Source of the DNA: Hemibagrus wyckioides
Lineage: Eukaryota; Chordata; Actinopteri; Siluriformes; Bagridae
Length of the DNA: 64,000 bases
Direction: 5' to 3'
NCBI RefSeq assembly: GCF_019097595.1
Contig: NC_080734.1
Span: 6,292,892 to 6,356,891, forward strand
Part shown: piece by piece, positions 10,125 to 20,432 of the stretch
Position numbering within the stretch: the first letter of the stretch is position 1
How the letters are laid out: each line of letters opens with the position of its first letter
Position numbers and translations under genes: made by a program
Notes under the pieces: model-generated
The model's database searches: none
Told to the model about the DNA's origin: nothing
What the model saw: the letters and a program-made list of their open reading frames with translations, nothing else

Positions 10125-10545
10125 CACAAGCTCCTGTTATCACATCAGACACTCTCATAAAGTTAAATAAAAGATTAAAAAAAATAGACCTTGTCATGTT
10201 ACAGAGAAACTCCAAAGCTCCTGAAAACTTTTTGGTGATGTAAAATTTAAAAAAAAGTACACTTCTACCTCTGTTCTGAACTCTTAGTAAACACTTCCTC
10301 ACAGAAAACTTGACCATATCAGCAATTACTCATTTTTATGTGGAGCGTCCACCATATCCAGGAATCCAGAATCCAGGAAGTAAGTGCAGCATAATTCAGG
10401 TCAGATAGTAAAGGTAATAAGAGTACACAAAGTTATCGGTATCTTTAAAGGGATCCTTTTTTTTTTAAAGCTGTGCAAGCAGTGTACTCTTTCTTTGGAA
10501 ACACTGTGTTTCTCTTAAAAAGTACTACACCCAACATCACTGCAG
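10125..10545. other. No recognisable feature
   Basis: A+T-rich spacer between the ATT array and the Tc1-like relic. Confidence 0.3.
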
Positions 10546-10551
10546 CTCATA

Positions 10552-11300
10552 CACAGATCAACCATAAAATTATGACCACCTGCTTTAATATTGTGTTGGT
10601 CCCCCTTTTGCTACCAAAACAGCCCTGACCCATCGAGACATGGACTCCACTAGATCCCTGAAGGTGTGCTGTGGAATCTGGCACCAAGATGTGAGGTGGG
10701 GCTACATGGATCAGACTTGTTTGTCCAGCACAACCCACATATGCTGGATTGGATTGAGATCTGGGGAATTTGGAGGAAAAGTCAACATCTCAAACTCGTT
10801 GTTGTTCTCACCAAACCGTTTCTGAACCATTTTTGCTTTGTGGCATAGTGTATTATCCTGCTGAAAGAGGCCACAGGCATCAGGGAATACCGTTTCCATG
10901 AAAGGGTGTACATGGTCTGCAACGTTGCTTAGGTGGTGGTACGTGTCAAAGTAACATCCACATAGATCGCAGGACCCAAGGTTTCCCAGCAGAACATTGC
11001 CCAAAGCATGACACTGCCTCCGCCGGCTTGCCTTCTTCCCATAGTGCATCTTGGTGCCATGTGTTCCCCTGGAAAGCGTCATACACGCACCCGGCCATCC
11101 ACATGATGTAAAAGTGTAAAACGTGATTCATCAGACCAGGCCACCTTTTTCCATTGCTCTGTGGTCCAGTTCTGATGCTCATATGCTCATTGTTGGTGCT
11201 TTCAGTGTGTACAGGCAGGGGTCAGCATGGGCACCCTGACTGGTCTGTGGCTATGCAGCCCCATATGCAACAAACTGTGACACCTTTCTATCAGAACTCA
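10552..11300 (-). mobile_element. Second Tc1-like family, 5'-truncated relic
   Basis: One intact-looking end lies at 10552, next to TA (10550-10551), reading CAC-AGATCAACCATAAA and then 'attatgaccacctg'. This differs entirely from the 7251 family. The minus strand encodes the C-terminal two thirds of a Tc1-type transposase (separate entry). The opposite end and the DNA-binding half are missing, and similarity fades near 11300. Confidence 0.8.
10587..11180 (-). pseudogene. Tc1-like transposase, C-terminal part, frameshifted
   Basis: The minus strand carries, across frames, the catalytic core of a Tc1/mariner transposase. The SDESRF-type box with the first Asp lies near 11123-11135. A GGGSVM-type glycine stretch sits around 11020, the FQQDN box with the second Asp near 10825, and a SPDLNPI box near 10745-10760. 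In the last box the expected catalytic Glu reads Gln (PIQHM). The C-terminal GGPTQY ending lies at about 10587-10605. At least two frameshifts and several stops break it, and the first ~100 residues (DNA-binding domains) are absent. It cannot encode an active enzyme. Confidence 0.8.
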
Positions 11301-11508
11301 GCAAAAGCCAAGGACAAAACAACAGGCATATATACAGGGTGGGGGGTTGGGGGGCATCAGTGCAGTGTTTAGGATTACAGCAGTGGTACAAATCAAAAAT
11401 GTTGAGTTGAGTTGAGATTCTTTATTGAAGATAGACAAATCTTGATTCTGGCAGACGATCAGGCAGAGACGCAACACAACAGGGCTGAGCAACAGGATAT
11501 ATCAGGAT
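11300..11508. other. Unassigned spacer with G-rich run
   Basis: Contains a short G/T-rich run at about 11337-11352 and a 'gttgagttgagttgagattc' microrepeat at 11401-11420. No gene. Confidence 0.3.
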
Positions 11509-11509
11509 G

Positions 11510-11692
11510 ATGAGGATGCGGTAGCTTAGTGGATAAAATGTTGGACTATTGCTTGGAAGGCTGTGAGTTTGAATACCAGGTCCACCAGAGTACCACTGTT
11601 GGGCCCTTGGGCAAGGCCCTTAACACTCACTTATTCAATTGTATAAAACTGAGGATAAGAGGCATCTGCCAAATGCTGTAAATGTAGGAAGA
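11510..11692 (+). repeat. tRNA-derived SINE with 'aaatgta' tail, forward
   Basis: The A-box-like 'ggtagcttagtgga' (11520-11533) and B-box-like 'gagtttgaataccagg' (about 11566-11581) mark the pol III promoter head. The body 'gggcccttgggcaaggccct' and tail 'catctgccaaatgctgtaaa' are shared with the copies at 20263, 29545, 31295, 41015, 43505 and 63590. No clear target duplication. Confidence 0.8.
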
Positions 11693-11879
11693 ATGGTTGT
11701 TCTTTAAAATGGATCTGCTTATTGTCAAAAATCATTTAAGCTATTTTTGTATCCTTATTGTATAGCATGTATGGCCTCATCAACAACATACAGGACCCAC
11801 CATGGTCTCTTATCCGCTTACTTGGACATTAACACATAAATGCACAAACCCCCTTTGTTGTGTTCATATGCATCACATT

Positions 11880-12160
11880 AACACACAACAACTCAGACTG
11901 CCATCCTGCACCTGCACCTCAAACTGCGAGCTTTTGCTCTGGTCACTAATATACAATTAATGTACAGGTAACGTTTCCACCTGCATTGACTGTATTTTCT
12001 ACACAGTTAATCTTGCTTAAAATTCTTAGATTTCTTTATATTTTTTTGTTTATATTTTTTTATTGTTGTGCATCAATGCACCAAGGCAAATTCCTTGTAA
12101 GTGTAAAACCCACAGTACTTGGCAATAAAGCTGATTCTGATATTGTGTATTTAATATATA
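11880..12160 (+). repeat. Non-LTR 3' tail ending 'caataaagctgattctgat'
   Basis: The segment ends with a polyadenylation-like AATAAA inside 'ggcaataaagctgattctga' (about 12121-12140), preceded by 'caaggcaaattccttgtaag'. This is a retroposon 3' end of a type seen widely in fish sequence. No coding part is present. Confidence 0.5.
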
Positions 12161-13510
12161 TATGTCGCCTTGTATTTTCCCAGTCTAAGATAATCTGAGA
12201 TATATAAGTTCTATAAGTATAAATATATAAGATATAGTCCTTCTGGTGAAAACACAAAAGTGTAATATAACTATAATATATCTGTAATACTGTAATATAT
12301 CTATATCTATAACACACAGCCGATCTGATTCTTGAAGCTTATTAGGTGCCTGCCGTCTTGTTCCGTAAAACTTGTGGCTTGCAGCAAGAAACCTCTATAA
12401 AAGACATAGTAATGGTTTTGTAATAAAACCATGAAAAATGAATTCCATGAAATGAAACCAGGGAAAAAAAGGATATAAAAGCAACAGAAAGCAAAAGTAA
12501 GTATAACTGTGTACAAATCAATCACACACACACACACATTTTTTGTCTTTGTAAATATGCCCAAGTGGGCTATTTATGTAAAAGTTGTAGAACAGCAGAA
12601 AGTAATTTTAAAGTGGATTTAAGTGTTGAGTAAACACGGCATACTACGCAGTAGCGCCAAGATTATATGAAACCTAAATTCTGCTTGTTCCTCACTGTCA
12701 ACAACCTCTTAATAACCTCATCCATCAGCCGGTGAACCACGCACAATGTTCCTACACAAACACACACACACATATTTCCAGCACACACACTGCTCTGACA
12801 ACAGGGCCAATTTTCTTGACAGCTGTTTAAGATCATCATCATGTTTTCACTCCCATGCGCTGCTATAATCTGATGGAATGCACTCCCTATAGATGCAACA
12901 CCCACAGCCTACTTACACACGTATCTACTGCTACTCTGTCTAAATATAACTACACACACACACACACACACACTAAGACCATCATTATTCATGATCCGTC
13001 ACTTAATATACATGCAGTGTTTGTGTTTTGGCATTGAAATAGTTGAATGCTCGGTCTGTACTAGATGGGAAGGTGGGATTGACAAAAAATATGGGTTTGG
13101 GTTGATGTGGTGGTGGGTGTCAGGGGTGATTGGTGGAGGAAAGTGTAATGTATTCAGCTCTGGCAGAAACAGCTCCATCCTACAGGGTGCTGAGTGGAGG
13201 GGCTGACAGTGCTGCCACTTCGGGAAGGATAACACACCGTCCGTCTGTGCCATCGCGCTCACACACTTTTCCACTATAGCAGACTGCATTCTCACTCTCA
13301 CACACACACACAGACCGACACACACACACACACTGTGAAGAACCAGCAACTCATTTACAGCGCATTCAATTAAACACCCTTTTACTGCATGACGTACATC
13401 GGATTGGCCAGGTTCATGTCTCATTTATTATAACATTTATTAATAAAATAATAAATTGGCAGTATTTATATACAATGTGCAGCATGTCTGTAGTGGTTTT
13501 ATTCTATGGG
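12161..13510. other. Gene-free stretch with CA microsatellites
   Basis: Contains A+T-rich sequence with 'tatatct' runs (12200-12310), (CA)n at about 12523-12537, 12949-12973 and 13300-13332, and otherwise unremarkable sequence. The 141-codon minus frame at 12999-13424 is driven by the CA tracts and Pro/His-rich sequence and shows no domain. Confidence 0.4.
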
Positions 13511-13515
13511 CAATA

Positions 13516-14156
13516 CAGTGGACCCTTGGCATATGAATTTAATTCATTTTGGAGGCGGAAATTTGTATTTCAAAACGAATAAGAAATAATGTAAACGCAG
13601 TTAACCCAAAAATGATACCAATTTCTAGTAAGATTGCTCATGCTTGCACCGGCTGCTTTTGTATTGATGATTTCTTTCTTAATTTCCACTGAAAGTGTAT
13701 CCCTTTTCTTCTTGCTACCATCCTTGTTAACGTTCTTGGGACCCATGGTGTCTTCACTAAATCTTGAAAATAATGCAAACACACCCACTAATGAACGATA
13801 AGAATGATATGAAGCGTATGTAAACTGCACGGCTGCTTCCAAAGAACTGACCCAAGAAAAGCATTCCATGTCAAGACTCCTCACAGGAAGTCGTGCCACC
13901 AAGCTTGGGTTAAAAATAGAACAGACCACCCACGTCACCGATCGGTCAACAGAGAAACGTCCAAAAAATCACCTAGCTTTTGAACTCTTTTGTTAACTCT
14001 TTCAAAGAAAATTCATAAAATTCATGGTTGGCTTCGCTTGAACCGTCATTTCATGTGCCGGAAATGCTTCGTATGCTGATGCAAATTTCTTACAAAATTT
14101 CAATTCTAATGGTGAAAATCTATAAATGAGGGCATTTGTTTGCTAAGGTTCCACTG
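13516..14156 (-). mobile_element. pogo/Tigger-like element, internally deleted
   Basis: The ends CAGTGGACCCTTGGCATATG (from 13516) and the inverted right end (to 14156) are bounded by TA (13514-13515 and 14157-14158). The 641-bp body, read on the minus strand, has a long leader, then the first ~42 codons of a Tigger-type transposase, then jumps to the 3' terminal ~100 bp. It is therefore a deletion derivative. A shorter relative lies at about 25886-26321. Confidence 0.82.
13570..13746 (-). pseudogene. Tigger/pogo transposase N-terminus (CENP-B-like HTH start)
   Basis: Starting at the ATG at 13746, the frame begins MGPKNVNKDGSKKKRDTLSV and continues with EIKKEII. This is the characteristic opening of Tigger-type transposases: a basic linker leading into the CENP-B/psq helix-turn-helix that binds the element ends. 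Homology ends at about residue 42 (near LTRN). The remaining ~16 residues to the stop at 13570 come from the terminal region of the element after a deletion. The rest of the DNA-binding domain and the whole DDE catalytic domain are missing. Any product would at most be a DNA-binding fragment. The identification rests on recognising the family N-terminus. Confidence 0.75.
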
Positions 14157-14159
14157 TAC

Positions 14160-14935
14160 ATTTCAATAATGCAAGGCTTTACATTGATACATATCAATCT
14201 TGAATATATTTTATAGTCTATTCTGATTTAAAATCAATTTTTTTTTAGAAACATTACCTTTAACCCTCCTTGTCCCTCTCCGAGAGTTGCCACACTACAT
14301 TTTGTTGTGTTGAAAACAATGACAACTAAGCACCTTACCTTTACCTTAAACTGTGCAGCTTTCCTTAAGAAGTCCACATACGTTTTGTATTCTTTTAATA
14401 AGGAATCAAACATGATGACCAAATCATGCTGGTATAGATAAATAATCAGCGACAAGGTGTTACAATGCGGAGTGATGCAAAGCGGAGTTGACCCTTAAAT
14501 ACATTTGATTATTTTTCGATAGTGTTTTGCTGAGAAACTCGTCCATCGTGAAAACTTTAAGCTGAATGTTAAAAACTCTGACAACAGAGACTCCTTCACC
14601 AAATCAACATTGACACGTTTTTATTTTCCCTCAGCATGTTACTGCAGAACGAGAGAATTAATCTCACACTGCGGTTTGATGTGAAGTTATCACTTGAGTC
14701 GGAACTGCAGTTGTAGAAAATTAATCAACTCCTTCTGATCAAACATCATTATGGTATAATGTATAAATAAATAACCAACTGCATCCTAAACAAAAAAAAT
14801 CTGATGCTCGTGCAATATCAGATAATCTTTATGTGGAGGGTCTAATGCGGAAACTAAGCTCACATATACTTCCCTTTGTCTTGGGAAAATGAGAATGCTT
14901 TTCTTCTTTTCACTTCATAGCTTTCTGTTGCTGTC
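14160..14935. other. Mostly unassigned; decayed repeat fragments
   Basis: The phrases 'gacaacagagactccttcac' (about 14580-14600) and 'aattaatcaactccttctgatc' (about 14719-14740) resemble parts of repeats at 17510-17790, 41521-41650 and 54680. I cannot set edges and see no gene. Confidence 0.3.

Positions 14936-14940
<5 letters not shown>

Positions 14941-14972
<32 letters not shown>
14941..14972 (+). repeat. (GT)n microsatellite
   Basis: Sixteen uninterrupted GT units, followed by degenerate GT-rich sequence to about 14993. The open frames on both strands here translate the dinucleotide run. Confidence 0.95.
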
Positions 14973-14973
<1 letters not shown>

Positions 14974-14993
14974 TCACTTGCGTGTGTGTGACA

Positions 14994-15800
14994 CACTTTC
15001 CCACTGTAGAGGAGATAACAGACCGTCTGCTCCTTCTCCCTCATCAGCCGCTGGAGGAATTCAGCCCTCTGTTCACTCAGCCTTTGAGATACAATATGCA
15101 TGATGTCTCTTTATACAGCTGACCTTCACACTCAGCATGAGACTCTGACAGGAAAGCCATCAGAAAAAAATTGGAAATTGTGCCTCAGCCTCCATCTGCA
15201 TGCGATCTCCATATTCCCTGACCTCAATCCTATATCACCTAAAACGCATAGCAAAACTCGGTGTTGAATACATTGCCCTTGGACAGACTCGAGCCAATCC
15301 ATTTTTTATTGCTGAGATTTAGCACTGTGTTAAGGGTTAGTTGTGTTTATAACTGGAACCACATGTGGAAAAGGTCATTTTGCCCAATCTGAATGCAACG
15401 CAGAGAGTCTGCGTGGGATAGCGTTGACCCCCGGTGTGATGGAGTGGAAGGGAGACGGCGAGTTGGAGGAGGAGAGGGAGGGAGCGTGAGACTAAAGAAC
15501 AGCAAGACAGCATTCATCATGAACACACATGCTGGAGAGACTGCAGGGAAATTGCTGTTTTTTGTTTTTTTTTATAAAAAAACTAAACATAGTCTGCCAA
15601 AATAAACCCCAGACTTCCTGGAAGGTTGGGGAATGAACAAACGGAAAAAATAAAATCTTTGATATTCCATCATTTTGAAGCATGATATTTATTTCATGAG
15701 GTCCTCAAAGTGTAAAGCAGTTCATTCACCTTACATTTCCCAACTTCATTTCTGCCATTGCAGAGTCAAAAAACTTGCTTATAGATACCAGCTGAAACCA
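14994..15800. other. No recognisable feature
   Basis: The region around 15000-15120 has even base composition and an open plus-strand frame reading HFPTVEEITDRLLLLPHQ, but no flanking splice pattern or recognised domain, so I do not call an exon. Confidence 0.3.
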
Positions 15801-15804
15801 TAAA

Positions 15805-16240
15805 GCTGCGTGCACACATACAGCGATTTTTTAACTGCAAGTCGTTGCACTATGAAGTCAGCAGTAGGCGTTCCTACTACTGGTTGACAGAGTAATAACG
15901 TTTATCAGCGGGTGGTGCAATTGGCATTCCACTTGACAACAAATCGGTTTTCTTGCTGCTAAAATGAAACGTTCTAGTGGGAGATTTGTGTATAAAAATT
16001 CACCAGTGTATATCCGCATCATAGCCTGTGAGATGAAGGAGAAGCAGTGTGAGCTCTTTGACACGGATCACACTTCTACTGAGTTGTACTCTCTTCACTC
16101 CTGTTTGTAGTCGTCGCTCCAAATTTGCATAAACCTGGACACGCCCACATTTACTGTCACCAGAAATCAGCAGCCCTCATCGAAAATGAACGATCTCTGA
16201 ACGCTTTGTCACCCTGAGTCACCGTACGTGTGAATGTAGC
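15805..16240. mobile_element. Possible non-autonomous DNA element with imperfect ends
   Basis: The ends GCTGCGTGCACACATACAGC (from 15805) and the reverse complement of TCACCGTACGTGTGAATGTAGC's last 20 bases (to 16240) agree at about 16 of 22 positions. I find no convincing target duplication. Inside, an ATG frame at 15964-16113 (49 residues, starting MKRSSGRFVYKNSP) is open but unrecognised. It could be a decayed MITE or a chance inverted match. Confidence 0.4.
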
Positions 16241-16466
16241 ATCATGACTGTTCAACTTAATTATGTGTGGTGGTCTGAGAACACCAGTCATACACTGCTT
16301 TGGTTAAAAAACTATATAAAAAAAAAAGCCACACATTGAAAGTTTCTTTCTGCCAAATATATAAGTCTATTATTTAATCAAAAATGACATGAAACATAGA
16401 ACATGTCATACTTTAAGTTCATTTATAGCTACAGTTAGTGTTGAGGGATGCTCATGAAACAAATTA

Positions 16467-17321
16467 TGCCGAGTTCACACTGCACGACTTTTCAGTCATC
16501 AACTAGTTTTGCAAAGTCGCCGATTAGTTTAGCAAAATCAAGGCAAAGCGGAGCGCGTTCACGCGAGTGATCAATCGCGCAGTGTGAATGACCAAAAACT
16601 CGATCTGACCGAGTCGCCAATGAGTCGCAGACTCCTGTGAAATATTTGGCATGCTAAATATCTGGACCTGTCGGCGACTCAAAGTGCAGTGTGAAAGGAG
16701 CTCTGACTGAAACATACCTCGGCGATGACCTACAGCCAATCAGAGAGGGAGATACAGGGCAGCGGGCAGTTTGGGGAGGAGTTATAGACCACAATATCAG
16801 TGAGCATGGCTTTGGTTGGAGTACAATATTATAGTTTATAGGTTTTTATCAGACAAAAATGTCTCACATATAGTTATATCAGAATAAATAAGCTTTACAA
16901 TTGCATCAAACAGAAATAAAGTAGAAACATTTGCTTGACCAGCCGCATCAGCAGCAGCACATTGCAAAATTATTTATTTGTTCAGTTGTGCAGAACGCAC
17001 AATCCTTGTTTCCCGCACTGACCATTTGGCTCGCGAACTTTTCGCGGGGTTCCATTTTCAGTCTCGCGCAAGAACTCACGTGTGATCTTGCGTTATTTCC
17101 TTATTATTTCTCACGTACGTTCAGTTGTGCAGTTTGCAGACCAGACAGAGTTGTCGCGATTCTTCCTACTGTGTAGTCATGCAGTGTGAAAGCTCCTGTC
17201 GCTGATCCACGGTGCAGTGTGAACACGGCAGCGATTGAATGCTACCCCAGATGCAGTGTCATGCAGTGCGAAAGCAACAGTGATCCGATGACTTTGAAAA
17301 TCGTGCAGTGTGAACCCGGCA
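16467..17321. mobile_element. PIF/Harbinger-like MITE with TTA duplication
   Basis: The inverted ends begin TGCCGAGTTCACACTGCACG (left) and TGCCGGGTTCACACTGCACG (right, complement) and stay similar for about 34 bp. Each is bordered by TTA (16464-16466 and 17322-17324). A 3-bp TTA/TWA duplication is typical of PIF/Harbinger transposons. The 855-bp body has no transposase. The motif gcagtgtgaa recurs inside at 16579, 16686, 17181 and 17214, once as gcagtgcgaa (17263), and in the right end (17304). Local G+C is higher than the surroundings. Small frames inside show no domain. Confidence 0.82.
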
Positions 17322-17499
17322 TTAGTTTGTGTTTTAGTTGTTATAGCAGGTAAAAACAGCTATTTCCTCATCAGCCCTGTTTTCCCCTCTCTCTTTTGCT
17401 TTCTTGAAGTTAATGAGTAATAAATTAAAAAAAACAAAACAAACATATTTACTGAAAAACTGCAAAAGTCCAGAGGTGGATTTTTTCCCCCTCTTCTGA

Positions 17500-17830
17500 C
17501 CTTTTTTAATTGCTGACACTGGGGACTCCTTTCACAAATGGCAAATAAACATCTCCTCACAGGAAACAAACAAACAAACAAACAAACAAACAATATAAAT
17601 TTCATGTAATCTGTTTCTGTTGAGCATCTGCTGGGCGAGTCCTAATGAATAAGCTGTTACTGTAGAAATGATAACATGTTAATTAACATTAATATAAACC
17701 CGAGCTGAATTCTTGCCAGCAACACTGTTTGAGGTGTTAAAAGAAAATGATAAAATCAACAGCTTCTGATCAAACTGAATAAAGGATTAAGCAGCAGTGA
17801 AGTATAAGTTAATGCAGCACAATCTACCAA
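17500..17830 (+). repeat. Decayed dispersed repeats around an (AAAC)n array
   Basis: The stretch 17510-17570 ('tgacactggggactcctttc', 'atctcctcacagg') matches part of the duplicated block at 54680-54730 and 59300-59360. 17640-17790 ('gctgttactgtagaaatgat', 'cttctgatcaaactga') matches a repeat also seen near 41521-41620. (AAAC)n occupies 17564-17592. Confidence 0.45.
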
Positions 17831-18767
17831 CCAATAACCATATAATGGTGCATTAGGAGAATTAGCTACTAACTGATGTTAAAGAAATGCTACAGTTTAA
17901 TGAACAGTGAACTCAACCTGTCTCAGCTGGTGTGAGAAAATCTTTAGAAAATAAATAAAAACACTTTTTGTTAGATCTTTAATTTTTCCCACTGATTCTT
18001 ATATTTAAAATTCTGCAAAGTACTGACATTTAAAAAAGAAAAGAAAAAAAAAATCTTTTGGGCTGATACTCCAAAGTCCAAAGTGACATTTAGCTTTTCA
18101 TATCTATGCTAATTTCATCATTTCTACATTCCACAAACAAAGGTATAATAAAGTCCAAACAATGGACAGTTTTATCTCCTGGGCAGTTGGTCTTAGAAAT
18201 GGAATGTTCTACTTCATAACCACTGACAGCTTGGCAGACAGTTGCAAGCTGTTTTTTGGGCTTAAAGTGGAAGATTTATGAAGCGCTCACTGACTGAATG
18301 AAACTGGTCTGTCAGATGGGAATGGTGTCTAAACCTTTACACAGTATATATTACATGAAATGAACAGATACATTGGTCTAAACAGATACAAATAAAGATA
18401 CAGCAGTCACCAAGCAGTCAGATATAAAAGTCATGGCATGACAAAGACCACCTTCATTAATATGCATTAATAATATTCATCCATAGTAAATACCTGGGTC
18501 ATGGGGGTTTAAATAAGGCTACTTGTTTGTTCATATTTTGGGAATATAATTTTGTCACAGGCAGGTTAAAAAACAAAAATAACTGTATGAGCAGGATTTT
18601 TTATTTATTTATTTTTTTTAAATATTTGTGATAGATACCAAGTAAGAAATTGTGTGTGTAGCTGAGGTTGAAGAACTGTGTTGCCAGGGGAGAAGCCATA
18701 GGAGAAGGAAACACAACAAAACTATAGTACACTCCTGCACTCTATACAGTTACATAGACAGCGTCAT
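17831..18767. other. No recognisable feature
   Basis: A+T-rich sequence without repeats with edges or a supported frame. Confidence 0.3.
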
Positions 18768-18998
18768 TGTCAGGAACAGCTGGACAGTTCCCTGCCAGGC
18801 CCAGAGAGGACGCTGGCAGGTGAACCTTGGAAGCCTGCTTCTTTGTGTGTCTTTTGTTTTGTTTTGTTTTGTTTTGTTTTGTTTAGTTAATCACGCCATG
18901 TCTAGTGTTACGTTTGTTTCCCTATGTCGCGTCTTTAAATGTAATAAAAGCAGTGCTTCGCTGAATCCTGCGCATGGGTCTCATTACACCGTGTGCTG
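18768..18998 (+). repeat. Left LTR, internally deleted
   Basis: Shares its start (to about 18850) and its end (about 18885-18998, including AATAAA at 18943-18948) with the downstream LTR. The ~165 bp between, including the TATA-like promoter element, is replaced by a (TTTTG)n array at 18851-18884. Confidence 0.75.
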
Positions 18999-19522
18999 GC
19001 GTGGCATGGACCTTCTCTGAGACCCAGCGGGATTCCCAGCTAGTTCCTGTCTTCGGTAAGGATTTGCAGTCTGCTGACTAGAGCCCTGGACAACCGGTGG
19101 ATGGCATCCGGCGGATCCTTTTCCCCGTTTCCCCAGGGAGGTGTCCCCATCTTCGTTATGGTCGAGGATGTCGCTCCCCCAGGGAATTTACAAGGAGAAC
19201 GTCACTCGACTTCAGGCCATGGGGGACACCCCCTTTTTATCGGTCCCACTGGAGGCGGGCTTCCACCACCTTGTCAGCCGGGGACGCCGCTCCGCGATGG
19301 AGTTTCCGTGGAGGACATCGCTCGGCACCACGGGTGGAAGACGCTTCCCTCCCGTTTCTTTCTAGGGCCGGATGTCAACTTACCCCTGGGACCTGGGGCA
19401 TCGCCTTAGACTGCATTTATGAACTACATCAGGCCTTGCATCTCCCCTCTATGAACTACATCTTCCGCCTACTCCTGAGGCGTCCCCTAAGCGGAGGTTG
19501 GGCGCTTCGGGAACTGCGCCTT

Positions 19523-19533
19523 AGAGGAGGGGG
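19523..19533 (+). promoter_or_regulatory. Polypurine tract of the LTR element
   Basis: An all-purine run next to the downstream LTR, the expected plus-strand primer site for reverse transcription. Confidence 0.6.
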
Positions 19534-19536
19534 TTA

Positions 19537-19915
19537 TGTCAGGAACAGCTGGACAGTTCCCTGCCAGGCCCAGAGAGGGCGCTGGCAGGTGAACCTTGGA
19601 AGCCCGCTTCTTTGTGTGTCTTGTTACGCCCTTCCTATTGTTCCTATCCTGATTGTGTCACATTAGCCCTAATGTCTACCCCTATAAATAGGGCTCCGTG
19701 TTTGTGTCCTTGTCCATGATTATCTGTACCGTGGCTTCTGTTGGGGTTTTGTTTGCTAGGTTCCATGTCCAAGCTAAGGTCTAGGTTTTGGTTTTGTTTA
19801 GTTAACCACGCCATGTCTAGTGTTACGTTTGTTTCCCTATGCCGCGTCTTAAATGTAATAAAAGCAGTGCTTCGCTGAATCCTGCGCATGGGTCTCATTA
19901 CACCGTGTGCTGGCG
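19537..19915 (+). repeat. Right LTR with TATA-like box and polyA signal
   Basis: Contains TATAAATA at 19683-19690, a T/G-rich middle and AATAAA at 19857-19862 followed by 'gcagtgcttcgctgaatcct'. It begins directly after the purine tract. The 3' edge is set where similarity to the left LTR stops, so it could be a few bases longer (a CG-rich run follows). Confidence 0.75.
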
Positions 19916-20262
19916 TGCGCGCGCACACCACGGGCGTCTGGGGTCGAGCCCTGCATATGGCGGGGGTCCCAGACGTTAGTCATATGCACTTGATATGGGT
20001 TATTTTTGGAGTCTCTGAGTGATATAGCTCTTAGCTCTTACAAGAATGAACTGAATATTTTAAGCAGTGTGGGTTTTAAATGTCATTTAAGTGTCCATTC
20101 TTTCAAATTTGTTTGACAAATTTGTGCTCTGTGTTTCTGTCTGGATGTCCGGGTGTAAAACTCAAATGGTCAGAATGTAGGTAAGAAATGGGTTCATATT
20201 TTTAACCGTAGTAGTGAGTCAAAATCTGCCTTGAAAAGCACTGTAGGTAAAACTGTATGCTT

Positions 20263-20432
20263 TTATCATTCCCAGCATTTAGCAGACCCTGTTATACAGA
20301 ATGACTTATATTTTAAACTCATTTTATACAACTGAGTGTTAAGGGCCTTGGTCAAGGGCCCAGCATTGGCAGACCTGGGATTCAAACTCACAACCTCCTG
20401 GTCTAGCACCTTGACCTCTAAGCTAATGATCA
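20263..20432 (-). repeat. tRNA-derived SINE with 'aaatgta'-type body, reverse
   Basis: Carries 'gttaagggccttggtcaagg', 'gacctgggattcaaactcac' (B-box complement) and 'cttgacctctaagctaatga' (degraded A-box complement) in the same order as the copies at 41015 and 43505. The left tail is partly preserved ('cagcatttagcagaccctgt'). Confidence 0.75.

Larger units (their letters stand above)
18768..19915 (+). mobile_element. Short non-autonomous LTR retroelement
   Basis: Two direct repeats starting TGTCAGGAACAGCTGGACAG lie at 18768 and 19537 and share their 3' portions up to about 18998 and 19915. Only ~540 bp separates them, with no gag or pol domain, so the element depends on others for enzymes. 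A purine-rich tract (19523-19533) lies directly before the downstream repeat, as in LTR elements. The internal sequence is notably G+C rich. Three overlapping open frames (19097-19666, 19101-19409, 19141-19365) cross it but none shows a retroviral-type motif. The outer target duplication is unresolved: the 5 bp before the left repeat (gtcat) recur at 19979-19983, beyond where LTR similarity ends. Confidence 0.75.

Noticed and set aside
12999..13424. 141-codon minus-strand frame
   Set aside because: Crosses CA microsatellites and low-complexity sequence, with no domain or exon signals.
14994..15122. Exon reading HFPTVEEITDRLLLLPHQ
   Set aside because: It follows directly from a GT microsatellite frame, without a recognisable acceptor or known protein match.
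19097..19666. 189-codon open frame with G+C-rich composition as a host gene
   Set aside because: It lies inside the short LTR element, runs into the downstream LTR and overlaps two other long frames. Composition, not coding, explains the openness.
19979..19983. gtcat as the target duplication of the LTR element
   Set aside because: It matches the 5 bp before the left LTR but lies ~64 bp beyond the end of LTR similarity. A 5-bp match in that range is plausible by chance.
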